A stretch of 64,000 nt of DNA, from NCBI GenBank assembly GCA_963777915.1, contig CAVZSH010000005.1, positions 1,178,001 through 1,242,000 of the forward strand. Reading direction: 5' to 3'. This document shows positions 24,320 to 33,065 of the stretch, in pieces (the stretch's first letter is position 1; every line of letters begins with the position of its first letter). This stretch comes from CAVUPF01 sp963777915 (GTDB taxonomy: Bacteria; Actinomycetota; Thermoleophilia; Solirubrobacterales; 70-9). The translations under genes were made by a program, and so were the position numbers. The notes under the pieces are model-generated. The model saw only the letters and a program-made list of their open reading frames with translations, was not told where the DNA came from and did no database searches.

Positions 24320-26403
24320 AAGTGAACGATGGGAATGATCAGGATCGCGACGATGTTCGCGACCTTGATCATCGGGTTGATCGCAGGACCGGCGGTGTCC
24401 TTGTAGGGGTCGCCGACTGTGTCGCCGGTGACCGAGGCGGCGTGGGCCTCGGAGCCCTTGCCGCCGTGAGCGCCATCCTCGATCAGCTTCTTGGCGTTGT
24501 CCCAGGCTCCTCCGCCGGCGGTCATCGAGATCGCCGCGAAGAGGCCGACGACAATCACGCCGATCAGCAGGCCGCCGAGCGCATTGACGCTGAGCAGGCC
24601 GACGACTACCGGCACGGCAATCGGGATCAGCGCCGGGAGGATCATCTCCTTCTGGGCGGCGGCGGTGACGATGCTGACCGTCTTGCCGTACTCGGGCTTC
24701 TCGGTTCCCTCCATGATCCCCGGGTGCTCGCGGAACTGCTTGCGCACCTCCTCGACGACCTGGCCGCCAGCGCGGCCGACCGCCTCAATCGCCAGCGCCA
24801 CAAATAGGTAGACCATCATGCCGCCGACAATCAGCCCGATCAGCACTTCGGGGCTGGTCAGGCGGAAAAGGCTGTTGAGGTCGAAGCCCGCCGGAGCGTG
24901 ATCGCCCAATTCGCTTTTGAAGGCGGCGAACAAAACCAGAGCGGCAAGTGCCGCAGAGCCAATCGCGTACCCCTTGGTGACGGCCTTGGTCGTGTTGCCG
25001 ACCGCGTCAAGTGGGTCGGTGACGTTGCGCACGTCCTCCGGCAGGTCCGCCATCTCAGCGATGCCGCCGGCATTATCGGTGATCGGGCCAAACGCGTCCA
25101 GGGCGACGATCAGGCCGCAGAGTGAGAGCTGTGCCATCACGGCGACACCGATGCCGTAGATGCCAGCCAGCTGATTTGCGCCGAGGATCGCCAGCGCAAG
25201 GACAAGCGCGGGCGCAGCGGTTGACTGAAAGCCCTGGGCGAGCCCCTGGATGATGTTGGTCGCGTGGCCGGTCTCCGAGGCCTTGGCGATCGTCCGCACG
25301 GGGCGGAAGCGGGTCGAGGTGTAGTAATCGGTGATTACGAAGAGGAGGGCCGTGACAGCGACGCCGATCACGGCGCAGAGCCAGAGGTCCGTGGTGGTCA
25401 CCGTCTTAGCCGCGGTGCTGAGGCCGAGTCGCACCGGGTCGCTCATCAGCCACTTAGTAATCGGGTAGAAGGCGGCAATCGAGAGGATCCCTGAGACGAT
25501 CAGGCCCTGGTACAGCGCGCCCTCGACGCGATCGGATTTGGTTCGCACCGAGAGTGCTCCGATGATCGAGGCGATGATCGCAACGCCGCCAATCACCAGC
25601 GGGAAGATCGCCACATTGCGCGAGAAGTCCCCACCGGCGCCAGTGAAGGTAAGCACCCCGAGCAGCATCACGGCGACCGAAGTGACGGCGTAGGTCTCAA
25701 AGAGGTCGGCTGCCATGCCGGCGCAGTCGCCGACGTTGTCGCCGACGTTGTCGGCGATCACCGCCGGGTTGCGAGGATCGTCCTCGGGTATGCCAGCCTC
25801 GACCTTGCCGACCAAGTCGGCGCCGACATCGGCCGCCTTGGTGAATATGCCGCCACCGAGCCGGGCGAAGACAGAGATCAGCGAGCCGCCGAAACCGAGG
25901 CCGATCAGCGCGTCGACGGCCTGCTTGTCGGTGCTGCCGGTGAGGACTAGGAGGCCGTAGTAGCCGGCAACGCCGAACAGCGCCAGGCCGACCACCAGCA
26001 GGCCGGTGACCGAGCCGCCCTTGAAGGCAACGTCGAGCGCCGGCGGAACGCCGCCCCGGGCCGCCTCGGCGACCCGGGAGTTGGCCCGTACCGAGAGGTT
26101 CATCCCGATGAAGCCGGCCGAGCCGGAGAGGAAGCCGCCGATCACGAAGCCGATCGCAGTCTTGTAGTCCTGGAGGATCCAGAGCACGATCGCGAGCGGC
26201 ACCGCGGCGGCGGCGATGATCGTGTACTGGCGGGTGAGATAGGCCTTGGCGCCTTCCTGCACCGCTCCCGAGATTTCCTGCATGCGCTCGTTGCCCGGCG
26301 ATTTCGCGAGCAGTCGCTGGGTGATTACCAATCCATACAGCACCGCCGCCCCGGCGCAGACGAGCGCGACGACGACTCCGTAATCGGTCAAGAACTTGGT
26401 CAA
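24316..26403 (-). CDS. hppA: Membrane proton-pumping pyrophosphatase, K+-independent type
   Basis: A 695-residue polytopic enzyme that couples hydrolysis of pyrophosphate to proton export. The substrate site is plain: DVGADLVGKVEAGIPEDDPR, then ADNVGDNVGDCAGMAADLFE, and near the C-terminus DTVGDPYKDTAGPAINPMIK. GNTTKAVTKGYAIGSAAL has lysine at the position that separates potassium-independent (K) from potassium-dependent (A) enzymes. The start is TTG 26403, supported by GGAGG eight bases upstream. It precedes the FMN oxidase gene with a stop/start overlap. About 75 bases separate it from the ligase gene upstream. Confidence 0.95.
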   Translation of the reverse strand: MTKFLTDYGVVVALVCAGAAVLYGLVITQRLLAKSPGNERMQEISGAVQEGAKAYLTRQYTIIAAAAVPLAIVLWILQDYKTAIGFVIGGFLSGSAGFIGMNLSVRANSRVAEAARGGVPPALDVAFKGGSVTGLLVVGLALFGVAGYYGLLVLTGSTDKQAVDALIGLGFGGSLISVFARLGGGIFTKAADVGADLVGKVEAGIPEDDPRNPAVIADNVGDNVGDCAGMAADLFETYAVTSVAVMLLGVLTFTGAGGDFSRNVAIFPLVIGGVAIIASIIGALSVRTKSDRVEGALYQGLIVSGILSIAAFYPITKWLMSDPVRLGLSTAAKTVTTTDLWLCAVIGVAVTALLFVITDYYTSTRFRPVRTIAKASETGHATNIIQGLAQGFQSTAAPALVLALAILGANQLAGIYGIGVAVMAQLSLCGLIVALDAFGPITDNAGGIAEMADLPEDVRNVTDPLDAVGNTTKAVTKGYAIGSAALAALVLFAAFKSELGDHAPAGFDLNSLFRLTSPEVLIGLIVGGMMVYLFVALAIEAVGRAGGQVVEEVRKQFREHPGIMEGTEKPEYGKTVSIVTAAAQKEMILPALIPIAVPVVVGLLSVNALGGLLIGVIVVGLFAAISMTAGGGAWDNAKKLIEDGAHGGKGSEAHAASVTGDTVGDPYKDTAGPAINPMIKVANIVAILIIPIVHF

Positions 26404-26479
26404 GTTAGGTTCCTCCGGCTGGTTTAGCGGCGCGGGAGTCTATATGCGAGCGCGGCGCCCTCGTCCCCCGACCGGTCCA

Positions 26480-27646
26480 CTACGCGGGTTTCGCGGCCCG
26501 CTCGACAGCGGTGTAGGTGCGCTTCGTCTCCCCCACGGCCTCGCGGTAGACGTCTTCGATCGGGACCCCGGCGTCGAGCGCCTCGCGGGCTCGCTGGGCG
26601 CCATTTCGCTCTGGCAGCCCAACCTCGATGCCAAGCCGCGAGCGGGCCGGCTCGGTCCAAGCGAGCACCGAATCCAGCGCCCCCCTGAACTCGACCACCT
26701 CACCGCGCCGGAAATCGATCGTCTTGCCGCCCATCCCGTGGCGGATCGCCCGCCAGAGGTTCTCCTCGATCTCACGGTCGGCGAGCGGCTCCCCGGCGGC
26801 CCCATAGCCCCGCTCGTCGTAATCGAGCGCTGTCTGGGCGATACAGGCAGCGATCAGCCCGGCGAGGGCGAAGGACTCGTCCCCCCTGGTCTGCGCGTCG
26901 CAGATCCGCACCTCGACGGTGCCGAAGTGATGGTGGGGGCGGACGCTCCACCAAAGCTGGGTTGACTCGACGATTGCCCCGGTCCGCTCCAACATGCCGA
27001 CGAACTCGGCGTAGCGATTCCAGTCGCCAAACGGGGACGGGATGCCGCAGCGCGGGAAGGTGCGGGTGAAGATCTCGGTGCGAACCGTGTGCAGGCCGGT
27101 GTCGCGGCGGTCCAGGAAGGGCGAGTTTGCCGAGACCGCGAGCAGCAGCGGCAAGAGCTCCCGCATCCAGTCGCAGACGGCGATCGCCCGATCGGCGCCG
27201 CGCACTCCCATGTGGACGTGCATGCTCCAGGTGTTGTTGCGCTGGGCGATCCAGCCCAGTTCGTGCCGCAGGCGCGTGTAGTGCGGGGTGTCGATGATCC
27301 GCTGGTCGAGGTAGCTGGCCCAGGGGTGCGTGCCCATCGCCCCCAGCGCCAGGTCCATGCCAGCGGTCAGCTCGAACAGCCGGGCGCGGCGCTCGCGCTG
27401 GCTCGCCAGCGCCTCGACGAAGCTCTCCGAGCGCCCCGAGCGGATCTCTATCTCGGAGGCGATCAGCTCGCCGGCCGCCGACCCGCCGAGCACCTCGTCG
27501 ACCTGACAGGCCGCGTAGACCTCCTCGAAGCGGTGCTCCAGCTCGAGCGTCGCGGGGTCGAGGATCGCAAACTCCTCCTCCAGCCCAACCGTGAAGTCGG
27601 TGGAGGACTCGAATCTCTCCCGAACGAGGTCGAGGTCGAGGGACAA
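26480..27646 (-). CDS. GCS2-family carboxylate-amine ligase (YbdK-like)
   Basis: A 388-residue protein of the glutamate-cysteine ligase type 2 family. Motifs: FTVGLEEEFAILD at residue 18 (metal-binding acidic cluster), EIEIRSGRSE, NTWSMHVHMGV, and VEVRICDAQTRGDE. Family members ligate glutamate or a related acid to cysteine or another amine; the product here (gamma-glutamylcysteine or other) cannot be told. The start appears to be TTG 27646, three bases after the rex stop, so it is probably cotranscribed with rex and the t6A genes. Confidence 0.88.
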   Translation of the reverse strand: MSLDLDLVRERFESSTDFTVGLEEEFAILDPATLELEHRFEEVYAACQVDEVLGGSAAGELIASEIEIRSGRSESFVEALASQRERRARLFELTAGMDLALGAMGTHPWASYLDQRIIDTPHYTRLRHELGWIAQRNNTWSMHVHMGVRGADRAIAVCDWMRELLPLLLAVSANSPFLDRRDTGLHTVRTEIFTRTFPRCGIPSPFGDWNRYAEFVGMLERTGAIVESTQLWWSVRPHHHFGTVEVRICDAQTRGDESFALAGLIAACIAQTALDYDERGYGAAGEPLADREIEENLWRAIRHGMGGKTIDFRRGEVVEFRGALDSVLAWTEPARSRLGIEVGLPERNGAQRAREALDAGVPIEDVYREAVGETKRTYTAVERAAKPA

Positions 27647-27649
27647 GGA

Positions 27650-28318
27650 TCAGGCGAGGTAGAAGTAGAGCGCGTAGAGCAGGTCGACAGCGGGACTGGA
27701 GGTGTGAACGGTCACCTCCGGCGGCACCTGGAGAAGCTGCTCGGAGTAGTTGAAGATGATCTTGACCCCGGACTCGACCAGGCGATCGGCGACGTCCTGG
27801 GCGGCAGCGGCGGGGACGGCAAGCACCCCGACCACGATCTCCTCCTCGGAGACGATCGCCTCCAGGTCGCCGAAATCTCGGATCTGCATGCCGCCGACCT
27901 CGGTGCCGACGACACTGGGGTCGACGTCGAACATGGCGACGATCTGGAAACCGTGGTCGGCGAAGATGTCGGAGCTGGCGATCGCCTGGCCGAGATTGCC
28001 GGCCCCGAAGAGGGCGATGTTGTGCTGGCCGGAGGTTCGAAGGATCTTGCGGATCTCGGCGACCAGCGAGTCGACGTTATAACCGACGCCCCGCTTGCCG
28101 AACTTGCCGAAGCCGGAGAGGTCGCGGCGAATCTGGGTCGGGTTGATGTGGGTGTACTCGGAGAGCTCCTGCGAAGAGATCGTCTCCCGCCCCATCTTGC
28201 GAGCCTGGGTGAGGACCTGCAGGTAGCGCGAGAGCCGCGCCGCGACGCCGAGCGAGAGCCTCTCGCCGTCGACGATCAGCTCTTCGGCCACGTCACGCTC
28301 CTCGATCGCCTGCGCCAT
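27650..28318 (-). CDS. rex: Redox-sensing transcriptional repressor Rex
   Basis: A 222-residue Rex. The N-terminal winged helix (RLSRYLQVLTQARKMGRETI, YTHINPTQIRRDLSGFGKFG) contacts DNA, and the NAD(H) Rossmann fold begins NIALFGAGNLGQAI, with acidic strand end AMFDVDPS. The C-terminal helix for domain swap (PAVDLLYALYFYLA) is present. Rex releases operators of respiration and fermentation genes when NADH rises. No Rex operator was identified in the window. It overlaps the glutaredoxin gene and sits ahead of the ligase gene. Confidence 0.94.
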   Translation of the reverse strand: MAQAIEERDVAEELIVDGERLSLGVAARLSRYLQVLTQARKMGRETISSQELSEYTHINPTQIRRDLSGFGKFGKRGVGYNVDSLVAEIRKILRTSGQHNIALFGAGNLGQAIASSDIFADHGFQIVAMFDVDPSVVGTEVGGMQIRDFGDLEAIVSEEEIVVGVLAVPAAAAQDVADRLVESGVKIIFNYSEQLLQVPPEVTVHTSSPAVDLLYALYFYLA

Positions 28319-28565
28319 CCGCCCTCACGATATCGAGCCTCGCCCGCAGGCCCGCCTCATCGAGCGAAAGTTCGGAAACGACCTCTCCGTCGACCTCGAC
28401 CACGGGGATTCGCTCCAGGTAGGCCCGCAGCAACGCCTCGTCGCCCTCGATATCGACCTCGCGCAGCTCAAATCGAAGGCCCTCGGAAGGGAGCGCGAGG
28501 ATCGCATCGAGCGCCTCCTCGCAAAGGTGACAGCCGCGACGCGAGTAGACGATCACCTCGGCCAT
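28293..28565 (-). CDS. Glutaredoxin-like thiol protein
   Basis: A 90-residue thioredoxin-fold protein with active site YSRRGCHLCEEALDA (CxxC) at residue 12 and the cis-proline in ERIPVVEVDGEVV. It belongs to the glutaredoxin-like DUF836 type with CHLC. It reduces small disulfides or passes electrons in the cytoplasm. It overlaps tsaD by 13 bases and rex by 26, and its place between a t6A gene and a redox regulator is conserved-operon-like rather than functional evidence. Confidence 0.88.
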   Translation of the reverse strand: MAEVIVYSRRGCHLCEEALDAILALPSEGLRFELREVDIEGDEALLRAYLERIPVVEVDGEVVSELSLDEAGLRARLDIVRADGAGDRGA

Positions 28566-29584
28566 GCGACCAACGGGGGCTCGGAGGCGAAGGCATCGTA
28601 GGAAAGGTAGTCGGGGTAGGGGATCGACTCAGCGAAGCGCGCCGCCGAGCCGATCATCGCCGCGTTGTCGGTACAGAGCTCGCGCGGGAGAAGCTTCAGC
28701 CGCAGCCCGAGGCGATCGCAGAGCGCGGCCACCGCCTCGCGCAGCGGCCCGTTCGCCGCCACCCCGCCACCGAGCGCAACCGCCTCCCATCCTCCTCTGT
28801 GAAGAGCACGCTCCAGCTTGGCAACGAGCTGGCCGACGACCGCGGCCTGAAAGGAGGCGGCGAGATCGGCGCCCCGCTCCCTCACCCCCTCGGGCCCGAG
28901 CTCGCGACAGCGGTAGACCAGCGCCGTCTTGAGGCCGCTGAAGCTGAAGTCGAGCCCGGGGTCGCGGGCCATCGCCACCGGCAGCTCGAAGGCAGCGGGG
29001 TCGCCCGTCGCCGCCAGCCTCTCCAGGGCGGGCCCGCCGGGGTAGCCAAGCCCGAGCATGCGGGCCGCCTTGTCGAACGCCTCCCCGGCGGCGTCGTCGA
29101 GGGTCTGGCCGAGAACTTCGTGACCACGGCGGTCGCGGACGGCAGTCAACAGGGTGTGCCCGCCGCTGGCAAGGAGACAGAGGAACGGTGGCTCCAGCGG
29201 CTTGGGCTCGAGGAAGTTGGCGGCGACGTGGCCCTGAAGGTGGTCGACCGGGATCAGCGGCAGCCGCCGCGGCGCGGCGATCGCCTTCGCGGTGCTGACC
29301 CCGACCAGGAGGGCGCCGATCAGGCCGGGACCGGCGGTGACCGCCACCACCTCGACCTCATTGAGCGAGGCGCCCGCCTCCTTGAAGGCGGCCTCAACTA
29401 CCGGCGCGGTCAGCTCCAGGTGGTGTCGGGAGGCGACCTCCGGCACGACGCCCCCGAACTGCTCATGGGCAGCGGCCTGGGATGAGATCACATTGGCAAG
29501 GATGCGCGGGCCATCGAGGACGGCTGCGCATGTATCGTCGCAGGAGGTCTCGATTGCGAGGATCAAGGAAGCTAGTCCAGCCAC
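28553..29584 (-). CDS. tsaD: tRNA t6A37 threonylcarbamoyltransferase TsaD
   Basis: A 343-residue Kae1/TsaD. It transfers threonylcarbamoyl from TC-AMP to A37 of ANN-decoding tRNAs, in complex with TsaB and TsaE, both encoded within 3 kb. Motifs: ILAIETSCDDTCAAVL, FGGVVPEVASRHH, the metal motif DHLQGHVAANF (HxxxH), ASGGHT, and FSFSGLKTAL. The ORF starts at GTG 29584, overlapping rimI by 13 bases; an internal TTG just before LILAIETSC is also possible. Confidence 0.95.
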   Translation of the reverse strand: MAGLASLILAIETSCDDTCAAVLDGPRILANVISSQAAAHEQFGGVVPEVASRHHLELTAPVVEAAFKEAGASLNEVEVVAVTAGPGLIGALLVGVSTAKAIAAPRRLPLIPVDHLQGHVAANFLEPKPLEPPFLCLLASGGHTLLTAVRDRRGHEVLGQTLDDAAGEAFDKAARMLGLGYPGGPALERLAATGDPAAFELPVAMARDPGLDFSFSGLKTALVYRCRELGPEGVRERGADLAASFQAAVVGQLVAKLERALHRGGWEAVALGGGVAANGPLREAVAALCDRLGLRLKLLPRELCTDNAAMIGSAARFAESIPYPDYLSYDAFASEPPLVAWPR

Positions 29585-30042
29585 ATGATCAGCGCGTCCT
29601 CGCCGTTGTCGTGGTAGTAGCGAGGGCGGACGCCGGCGGAGCGGAAGCCAAAGCGCTCATACATCGAAATCGCCGCGAGATTGGAGACCCGCACCTCAAG
29701 GGTGAAGGGCAACTTCCCCCGCGCCTCTTCGATCAGCCGCGAGATCAGTCGTCCGGCGACTCCGGAACGGCGATGCTCCGGTCCGACGGCGACGTTCATC
29801 AGATGCCAAACCTGGTCGTAGCGGGAGCAGACGACGTAGCCGAGCAGCTCCTCGCCGGCGGTCGCCGCGAGGCAGATCCCGGATGGCTTGGAGAGCTCCA
29901 GCACGAACATCGCCAGCGACCAAGGCGTCGGGAAGGAGCGCCGCTCGATCGCGATCACGGCAGGTAGGTCGCTGTAGGCGAGTCGCCTCACCTTCACCTC
30001 GCGGGATATCTCACTCGGCTGTCTGGACAGTGTCTCGCTCAT
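29572..30042 (-). CDS. rimI: Ribosomal protein S18-alanine N-acetyltransferase RimI
   Basis: A 156-residue GNAT acetyltransferase. Acetyl-CoA binding motif A reads VGPEHRRSGVAGRLISRLIE, with FTLEVRVSNLAAISMYERFG completing the fold and the RimI-type tail RYYHDNGEDALIMWLD. It sits between tsaB and tsaD, the typical place of rimI in actinobacteria and firmicutes. ATG 30042 overlaps tsaB by 32 bases; GTG 29997 (VKVRRLAYSD) is an alternative that leaves no overlap. Confidence 0.9.
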   Translation of the reverse strand: MSETLSRQPSEISREVKVRRLAYSDLPAVIAIERRSFPTPWSLAMFVLELSKPSGICLAATAGEELLGYVVCSRYDQVWHLMNVAVGPEHRRSGVAGRLISRLIEEARGKLPFTLEVRVSNLAAISMYERFGFRSAGVRPRYYHDNGEDALIMWLD

Positions 30043-30721
30043 GCCACCGCACCGCGTCGGGGGGTCTCAGATAGATCGGGGCGAGCGGGTCGGCGTCCCC
30101 CGCCTCGCCGCTCGCCGCGAGCGCGCAGATGTGCCGCGCGGCGACTCGGTGAACGGGATCGTCGTCGTCGGCCACCTCGACGCCGCACCGGGCCAGCTCT
30201 TGGCGAAATCGTAGCGCCCCAGATCCGGCCGCCCGCGGAGCCTGGGCCAGCTCGGCGACCCGCGCGGCGAGATCGGCCGGCGAGGCTACGAACGGCTCCC
30301 AGAGCCGCTCGCCCAGCTCCGCCGAGTAAAGCGCTGCGAAGAGCTCGCCGCGACGGGCGTCGAGAACGGCGAGCCGGCCGGCCCCGCCGCCGCCTCGCTC
30401 GGCCAGCGCCCGGCCGATCGCATCGAGCGTGCAGACGCCGGTCAACGGCAGGCCCGTGCCGGCCGCCAGGCCCCGTGCTGTGGCGATCCCGATCCGCACT
30501 CCGGTGAACGAACCCGGCCCGAGGCCGACCGCAATCAGACCGATCGCCCCCCAGCCGCCGCCCGCGGCGGCTGCGCGCTCCACCTCGTCCAACAGCACCG
30601 TTGCGTGCCGGGGTTTGCCCTCCGCTGAGAGACCCAGCAGCGACTCGTGAAGCACCTCGCAACCGCGCGCGGCGCAGACGGCAGTGTCGCCGGTCGCGGT
30701 GTCGAAACCGACGACTACCAG
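30011..30721 (-). CDS. tsaB: t6A biosynthesis protein TsaB
   Basis: The inactive paralogue of TsaD that scaffolds the t6A complex. The essential first strand VVVGFDTATGDTAVCAARGC lies upstream of every ATG, GTG or TTG in the frame (the first GTG is 30655). Starting at CTG 30721 gives 236 residues, the normal length. Further motifs are LIAVGLGPGSFTGVRIGIAT and AVLDARRGELFAALY. A GGGAAG lies about 11 bases ahead of CTG. It overlaps rimI and follows an exported-protein gene by eight bases. Confidence 0.9.
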   Translation of the reverse strand: MVVVGFDTATGDTAVCAARGCEVLHESLLGLSAEGKPRHATVLLDEVERAAAAGGGWGAIGLIAVGLGPGSFTGVRIGIATARGLAAGTGLPLTGVCTLDAIGRALAERGGGGAGRLAVLDARRGELFAALYSAELGERLWEPFVASPADLAARVAELAQAPRAAGSGALRFRQELARCGVEVADDDDPVHRVAARHICALAASGEAGDADPLAPIYLRPPDAVRWHERDTVQTAE

Positions 30722-30728
30722 CTCGACG

Positions 30729-31106
30729 CTACTTCCCGACCGTGAAGGAATAGGAGCCGACGCGCTTGCCCGAGACGAACCAGGTCACTTTGTGGTTGCC
30801 GGGGATGACGTCGTGGGTGATTTCGTTCACGTACAACTGCCCTTTGGTCGCTTCCTGCTTGCTCTTACAGAAGTGCTTTCCGTTCGGGAACTTGACGCAG
30901 ACGGTGTAGAAGACATCGGCGTTGACGCTCTCGAAGAAGGCGCCCTTTTTACTCTTCTTCGGGCAGACCCGGGCGGGCGCCGTTTGTTCAGTGAGGCCGC
31001 AGCCGACGTAGTGTTTGTAGGCCACCGCCCCCGCCGAAGCAGGCGCCGCGGCGGCGAGCAGGGCAACCCCCAACACCGTTGCCGCCAGCGCCTTCAGTCC
31101 CTTCAT
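30729..31106 (-). CDS. Secreted hypothetical protein
   Basis: A 125-residue exported protein. The Sec signal MKGLKALAATVLGVALLAAA ends near APASAGA. The mature domain is about 100 residues, beta-rich, with four cysteines (VGCGL, RVCPKKSKK, YTVCVKFPNG, HFCKSKQEA) that could form two disulfides, and ends GKRVGSYSFTVGK. No family is recognised. It lies just upstream of tsaB on the same strand, so it may share that transcript, but its role is extracytoplasmic and probably unrelated. Confidence 0.7.
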   Translation of the reverse strand: MKGLKALAATVLGVALLAAAAPASAGAVAYKHYVGCGLTEQTAPARVCPKKSKKGAFFESVNADVFYTVCVKFPNGKHFCKSKQEATKGQLYVNEITHDVIPGNHKVTWFVSGKRVGSYSFTVGK

Positions 31107-31248
31107 GCGGAAATCCCTTCCCTTCTGGATCGAGTTTGAGAGCCGATGCTACAGCGCCCTTTCACATTCCCGAACACGCCTCCGAGCCGGTGGATGCGCC
31201 GCATCCAGGGGTAAGGTTTGGCCCCCTCGTCCCGAAAGGAGACCCGCG

Positions 31249-31617
31249 TTGAGGAGATTCACCCACAGGGCGACGCAGCTCGCGGCCGTGCTGGCAATAG
31301 CCGCGAGCGGCGCGGTCTTGGCCGGCTGCGGAGGAAGCAGCACCTCCAACAGCATCAGCAACCAAGTCAGCGGAGCCAAGGAAGCAGTCAACAAGGCTCT
31401 CGAACAGGGCCAAAAGCAGCTCAACAAGGCGACAAATCAAGGCCAGAAGACGCTCAAGGAAGTCCAGAGCAAGGGCAACACAGCGATCGAAAAGACCCAG
31501 AAGGGGCTCAACGGCGACAAGGTCAGCAAGGAAGCCGAAAAGAAGCTGAACGAAGCCAAGGGCGAGGCCAACGAAGCGATCGAAAAGGCCAAGCAGCAGC
31601 TGAAGAACTCGGGTTAA
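31249..31617 (+). CDS. Coiled-coil lipoprotein, hypothetical
   Basis: A 122-residue lipoprotein. AAAGGAG eight bases upstream decides a TTG start at 31249 (LRRFTHRATQ) although the frame is open for 48 more codons. The signal AVLAIAASGAVLAGC ends in a clean lipobox, then a serine linker, then a charged helical rod with an approximate 11-residue periodicity (EQGQKQLNKA, NQGQKTLKEV, SKGNTAIEKT, QKGLNGDKVS), predicted to be a coiled coil. It may be a periplasmic spacer or cell-wall linker; no family is recognised. It converges on tsaE. Confidence 0.75.
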   Translation: MRRFTHRATQLAAVLAIAASGAVLAGCGGSSTSNSISNQVSGAKEAVNKALEQGQKQLNKATNQGQKTLKEVQSKGNTAIEKTQKGLNGDKVSKEAEKKLNEAKGEANEAIEKAKQQLKNSG

Positions 31618-31626
31618 TACAGCCGC

Positions 31627-32037
31627 TCAGCCGAATTCGATCTCGCGACGATCCCCACCTGCGTAGCGGAGCCGCACCTCCAGCGCCGGGCGCTCGAGGC
31701 GCGGCTCCGCTACGGCAGGCCACTCCAGGAAGGCGACCCCGTCAGGACCGAGATAGTCGTCGAGCAGGGCCGGGTCCTCGCCGTCGAGGCTCTCCAGCCT
31801 GAAGAGGTCGAGATGAGAGATGGGCAGCCGCCCGGCGTAGCGCTGGCCGATCGTGAAGGTCGGGGAGGTAATCGGTCCCTCGACCCCGAGCGCCCGGCAG
31901 GCGCCGCGGATCAGCGTCGTCTTGCCTGTGCCGACCTCGCCGCTGACCACGATCACGTCGCCGGGTCTCAGCCGACCGGCTATCTGGGCTCCGAGCGCCT
32001 CCGTCTCCGCAGCCGAGCGGCTCTCGACCTTCTCCAT
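31627..32037 (-). CDS. tsaE: t6A biosynthesis ATPase TsaE
   Basis: A 136-residue P-loop ATPase. Walker A is VVSGEVGTGKTTLIRGACRA; the switch region SPTFTIGQRY and Walker B-like HLDLFRLESLDG and FLEWPAVAE are as in TsaE/YjeE. It drives turnover of the TsaB-TsaD complex. ATG 32037 is chosen as the start; the frame upstream runs through the glycosylase gene. It follows that gene by eight bases. Confidence 0.92.
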   Translation of the reverse strand: MEKVESRSAAETEALGAQIAGRLRPGDVIVVSGEVGTGKTTLIRGACRALGVEGPITSPTFTIGQRYAGRLPISHLDLFRLESLDGEDPALLDDYLGPDGVAFLEWPAVAEPRLERPALEVRLRYAGGDRREIEFG

Positions 32038-32044
32038 CCGGCGC

Positions 32045-32728
32045 CTAGCCGAACAGGTCGAGCTGGTCGACCCGAGGCGGCGGTGGCGGGCTGTCGTCTT
32101 GGGCCTCGATCGCCTCGTGGATCTCAGCCGCCGAGTGCGGCGGGGGTCCTGCGAGTAACTCCGGAAGGCGCTCGAAATCACTGCGCAGGGTCTCCTTCAC
32201 CGCCGGGGTACGTAGCGCCGCGGCCGGGTGAAAGAGCGGCACCAGGAAGATGGCGCGACCGCCCAGCTCGTGCACCTGCGGCGTCCCCCGCACCTTGGTA
32301 ATCCCAGCCGGGCTGCCGCTGAGCAACTTGGTGGCGAAGTTGCCCAGCGTGCAAACGACTTTCGGCTCGATCATCTGCACCTGCTCGAACAGGTAGGGCC
32401 GGCAGGCCTCTATCTCCAGGGGCTGAGGGTCCCGATTGCCCGGGGGTCTCGACTTGAGGACGTTGGCGATGAAAACGTCCTCGCGGGACATTCCGATTCC
32501 CTCCAGCAGCTCGCCCAGGAGCTGTCCAGCGCGACCGACGAAAGGCAGGCCCCGACGGTCCTCCTCGGCTCCCGGCGCCTCTCCGACGAACATCAGGTCA
32601 GCATCGGCGTCACCGGCCCCAAAGACAGCCTTGGTGCGGGTCTGGTGAAGGGGACATCTGGTACATACCTGGACTTCCTTGTAGAGCTTGACGAGCCGTG
32701 CGCGGCGCTCCTCCGGGGACAGGCTCAC
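32045..32728 (-). CDS. Family 4 uracil-DNA glycosylase
   Basis: A 227-residue Fe-S uracil-DNA glycosylase. The water-activating motif is FVGEAPGAEEDRRGLPFVGR, followed by IANVLKSRPPGNRDP, and the C-terminal motif is LFHPAAALR. Cysteines that would hold the cluster are in VCTRCPLHQTR, EACRPYL and VVCTLGNF. It removes uracil from DNA at the start of base excision repair. GTG 32728 overlaps the fmdB stop (GTGA), which sets the start; the long upstream frame is rejected. Confidence 0.93.
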   Translation of the reverse strand: MSLSPEERRARLVKLYKEVQVCTRCPLHQTRTKAVFGAGDADADLMFVGEAPGAEEDRRGLPFVGRAGQLLGELLEGIGMSREDVFIANVLKSRPPGNRDPQPLEIEACRPYLFEQVQMIEPKVVCTLGNFATKLLSGSPAGITKVRGTPQVHELGGRAIFLVPLFHPAAALRTPAVKETLRSDFERLPELLAGPPPHSAAEIHEAIEAQDDSPPPPPRVDQLDLFG

Positions 32729-33012
32729 TGCGATCCTTTCTGGCGGCGCGGCGGCGGGACATCTCCGGCCGCGCGCTTGCGCTTCGTCTCTGCCAGGCGC
32801 TGAGCGCGCGCCGTTTCGCGCTCGCCGCGCCTCGATTCGTCCGACTTGATGCTCGCGCCGCGCGGCTGGCGCCCCGGCGGGGAGAGGGGCGAGAGCAACC
32901 GGCGCGTCCGCTCCGAACCACATGCCCGGCATGGGGTGCTTCCGGCATCCAAGCGGATCAGCTCCTCAAAGCGATTCCCGCACTCTTCGCACTCGAACTC
33001 ATAGATCGGCAT
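32725..33012 (-). CDS. FmdB-family zinc-ribbon protein
   Basis: A 95-residue protein starting MPIYEFECEECGNRFEELIR with the second knuckle TPCRACGS, the classic FmdB putative regulatory zinc ribbon, followed by a basic disordered tail. Its role is not established. Codons 1-7 lie inside a 21-bp repeat that flanks the 12-kb element, so the gene survives intact but its native 5' flank is now at 45,056 onward. The present leader belongs to the element. In the ancestral arrangement an AAAGG would lie seven bases before the ATG; now only a more distant AAAGGG is present. Confidence 0.9.
   Translation of the reverse strand: MPIYEFECEECGNRFEELIRLDAGSTPCRACGSERTRRLLSPLSPPGRQPRGASIKSDESRRGERETARAQRLAETKRKRAAGDVPPPRRQKGSQ
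32992..33012. repeat. Left attachment repeat (21 bp)
   Basis: The 21 bases from ctcgaactc to cggcat are identical to 45035-45055. On the minus strand they are codons 1-7 of fmdB. They lie 53 bp from the end of a tyrosine integrase gene. Taken as the recombination core of the element between the copies. Confidence 0.85.
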
Positions 33013-33047
33013 CAGCGTTTTCTGCCCTTTACGGATGGCGCATTTTT

Positions 33048-33063
33048 TGGCTCTAAAGAGCCA
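33048..33063. terminator. Bidirectional hairpin at integrase 3' end
   Basis: TGGCTC-TAAA-GAGCCA is a perfect 6-bp inverted repeat with at least four T on both outer sides, next to the integrase stop codon. It fits a bidirectional terminator and shares the TTGGCT/AGCCA core with the inverted repeat at the right end of the element. Confidence 0.55.
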
Positions 33064-33065
33064 TT

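Noticed and set aside
27089..29485. 798-codon plus-strand open frame opposite the GCS2 ligase, rex and tsaD
   Set aside because: Runs across three unambiguous minus-strand genes; high GC gives long spurious frames.
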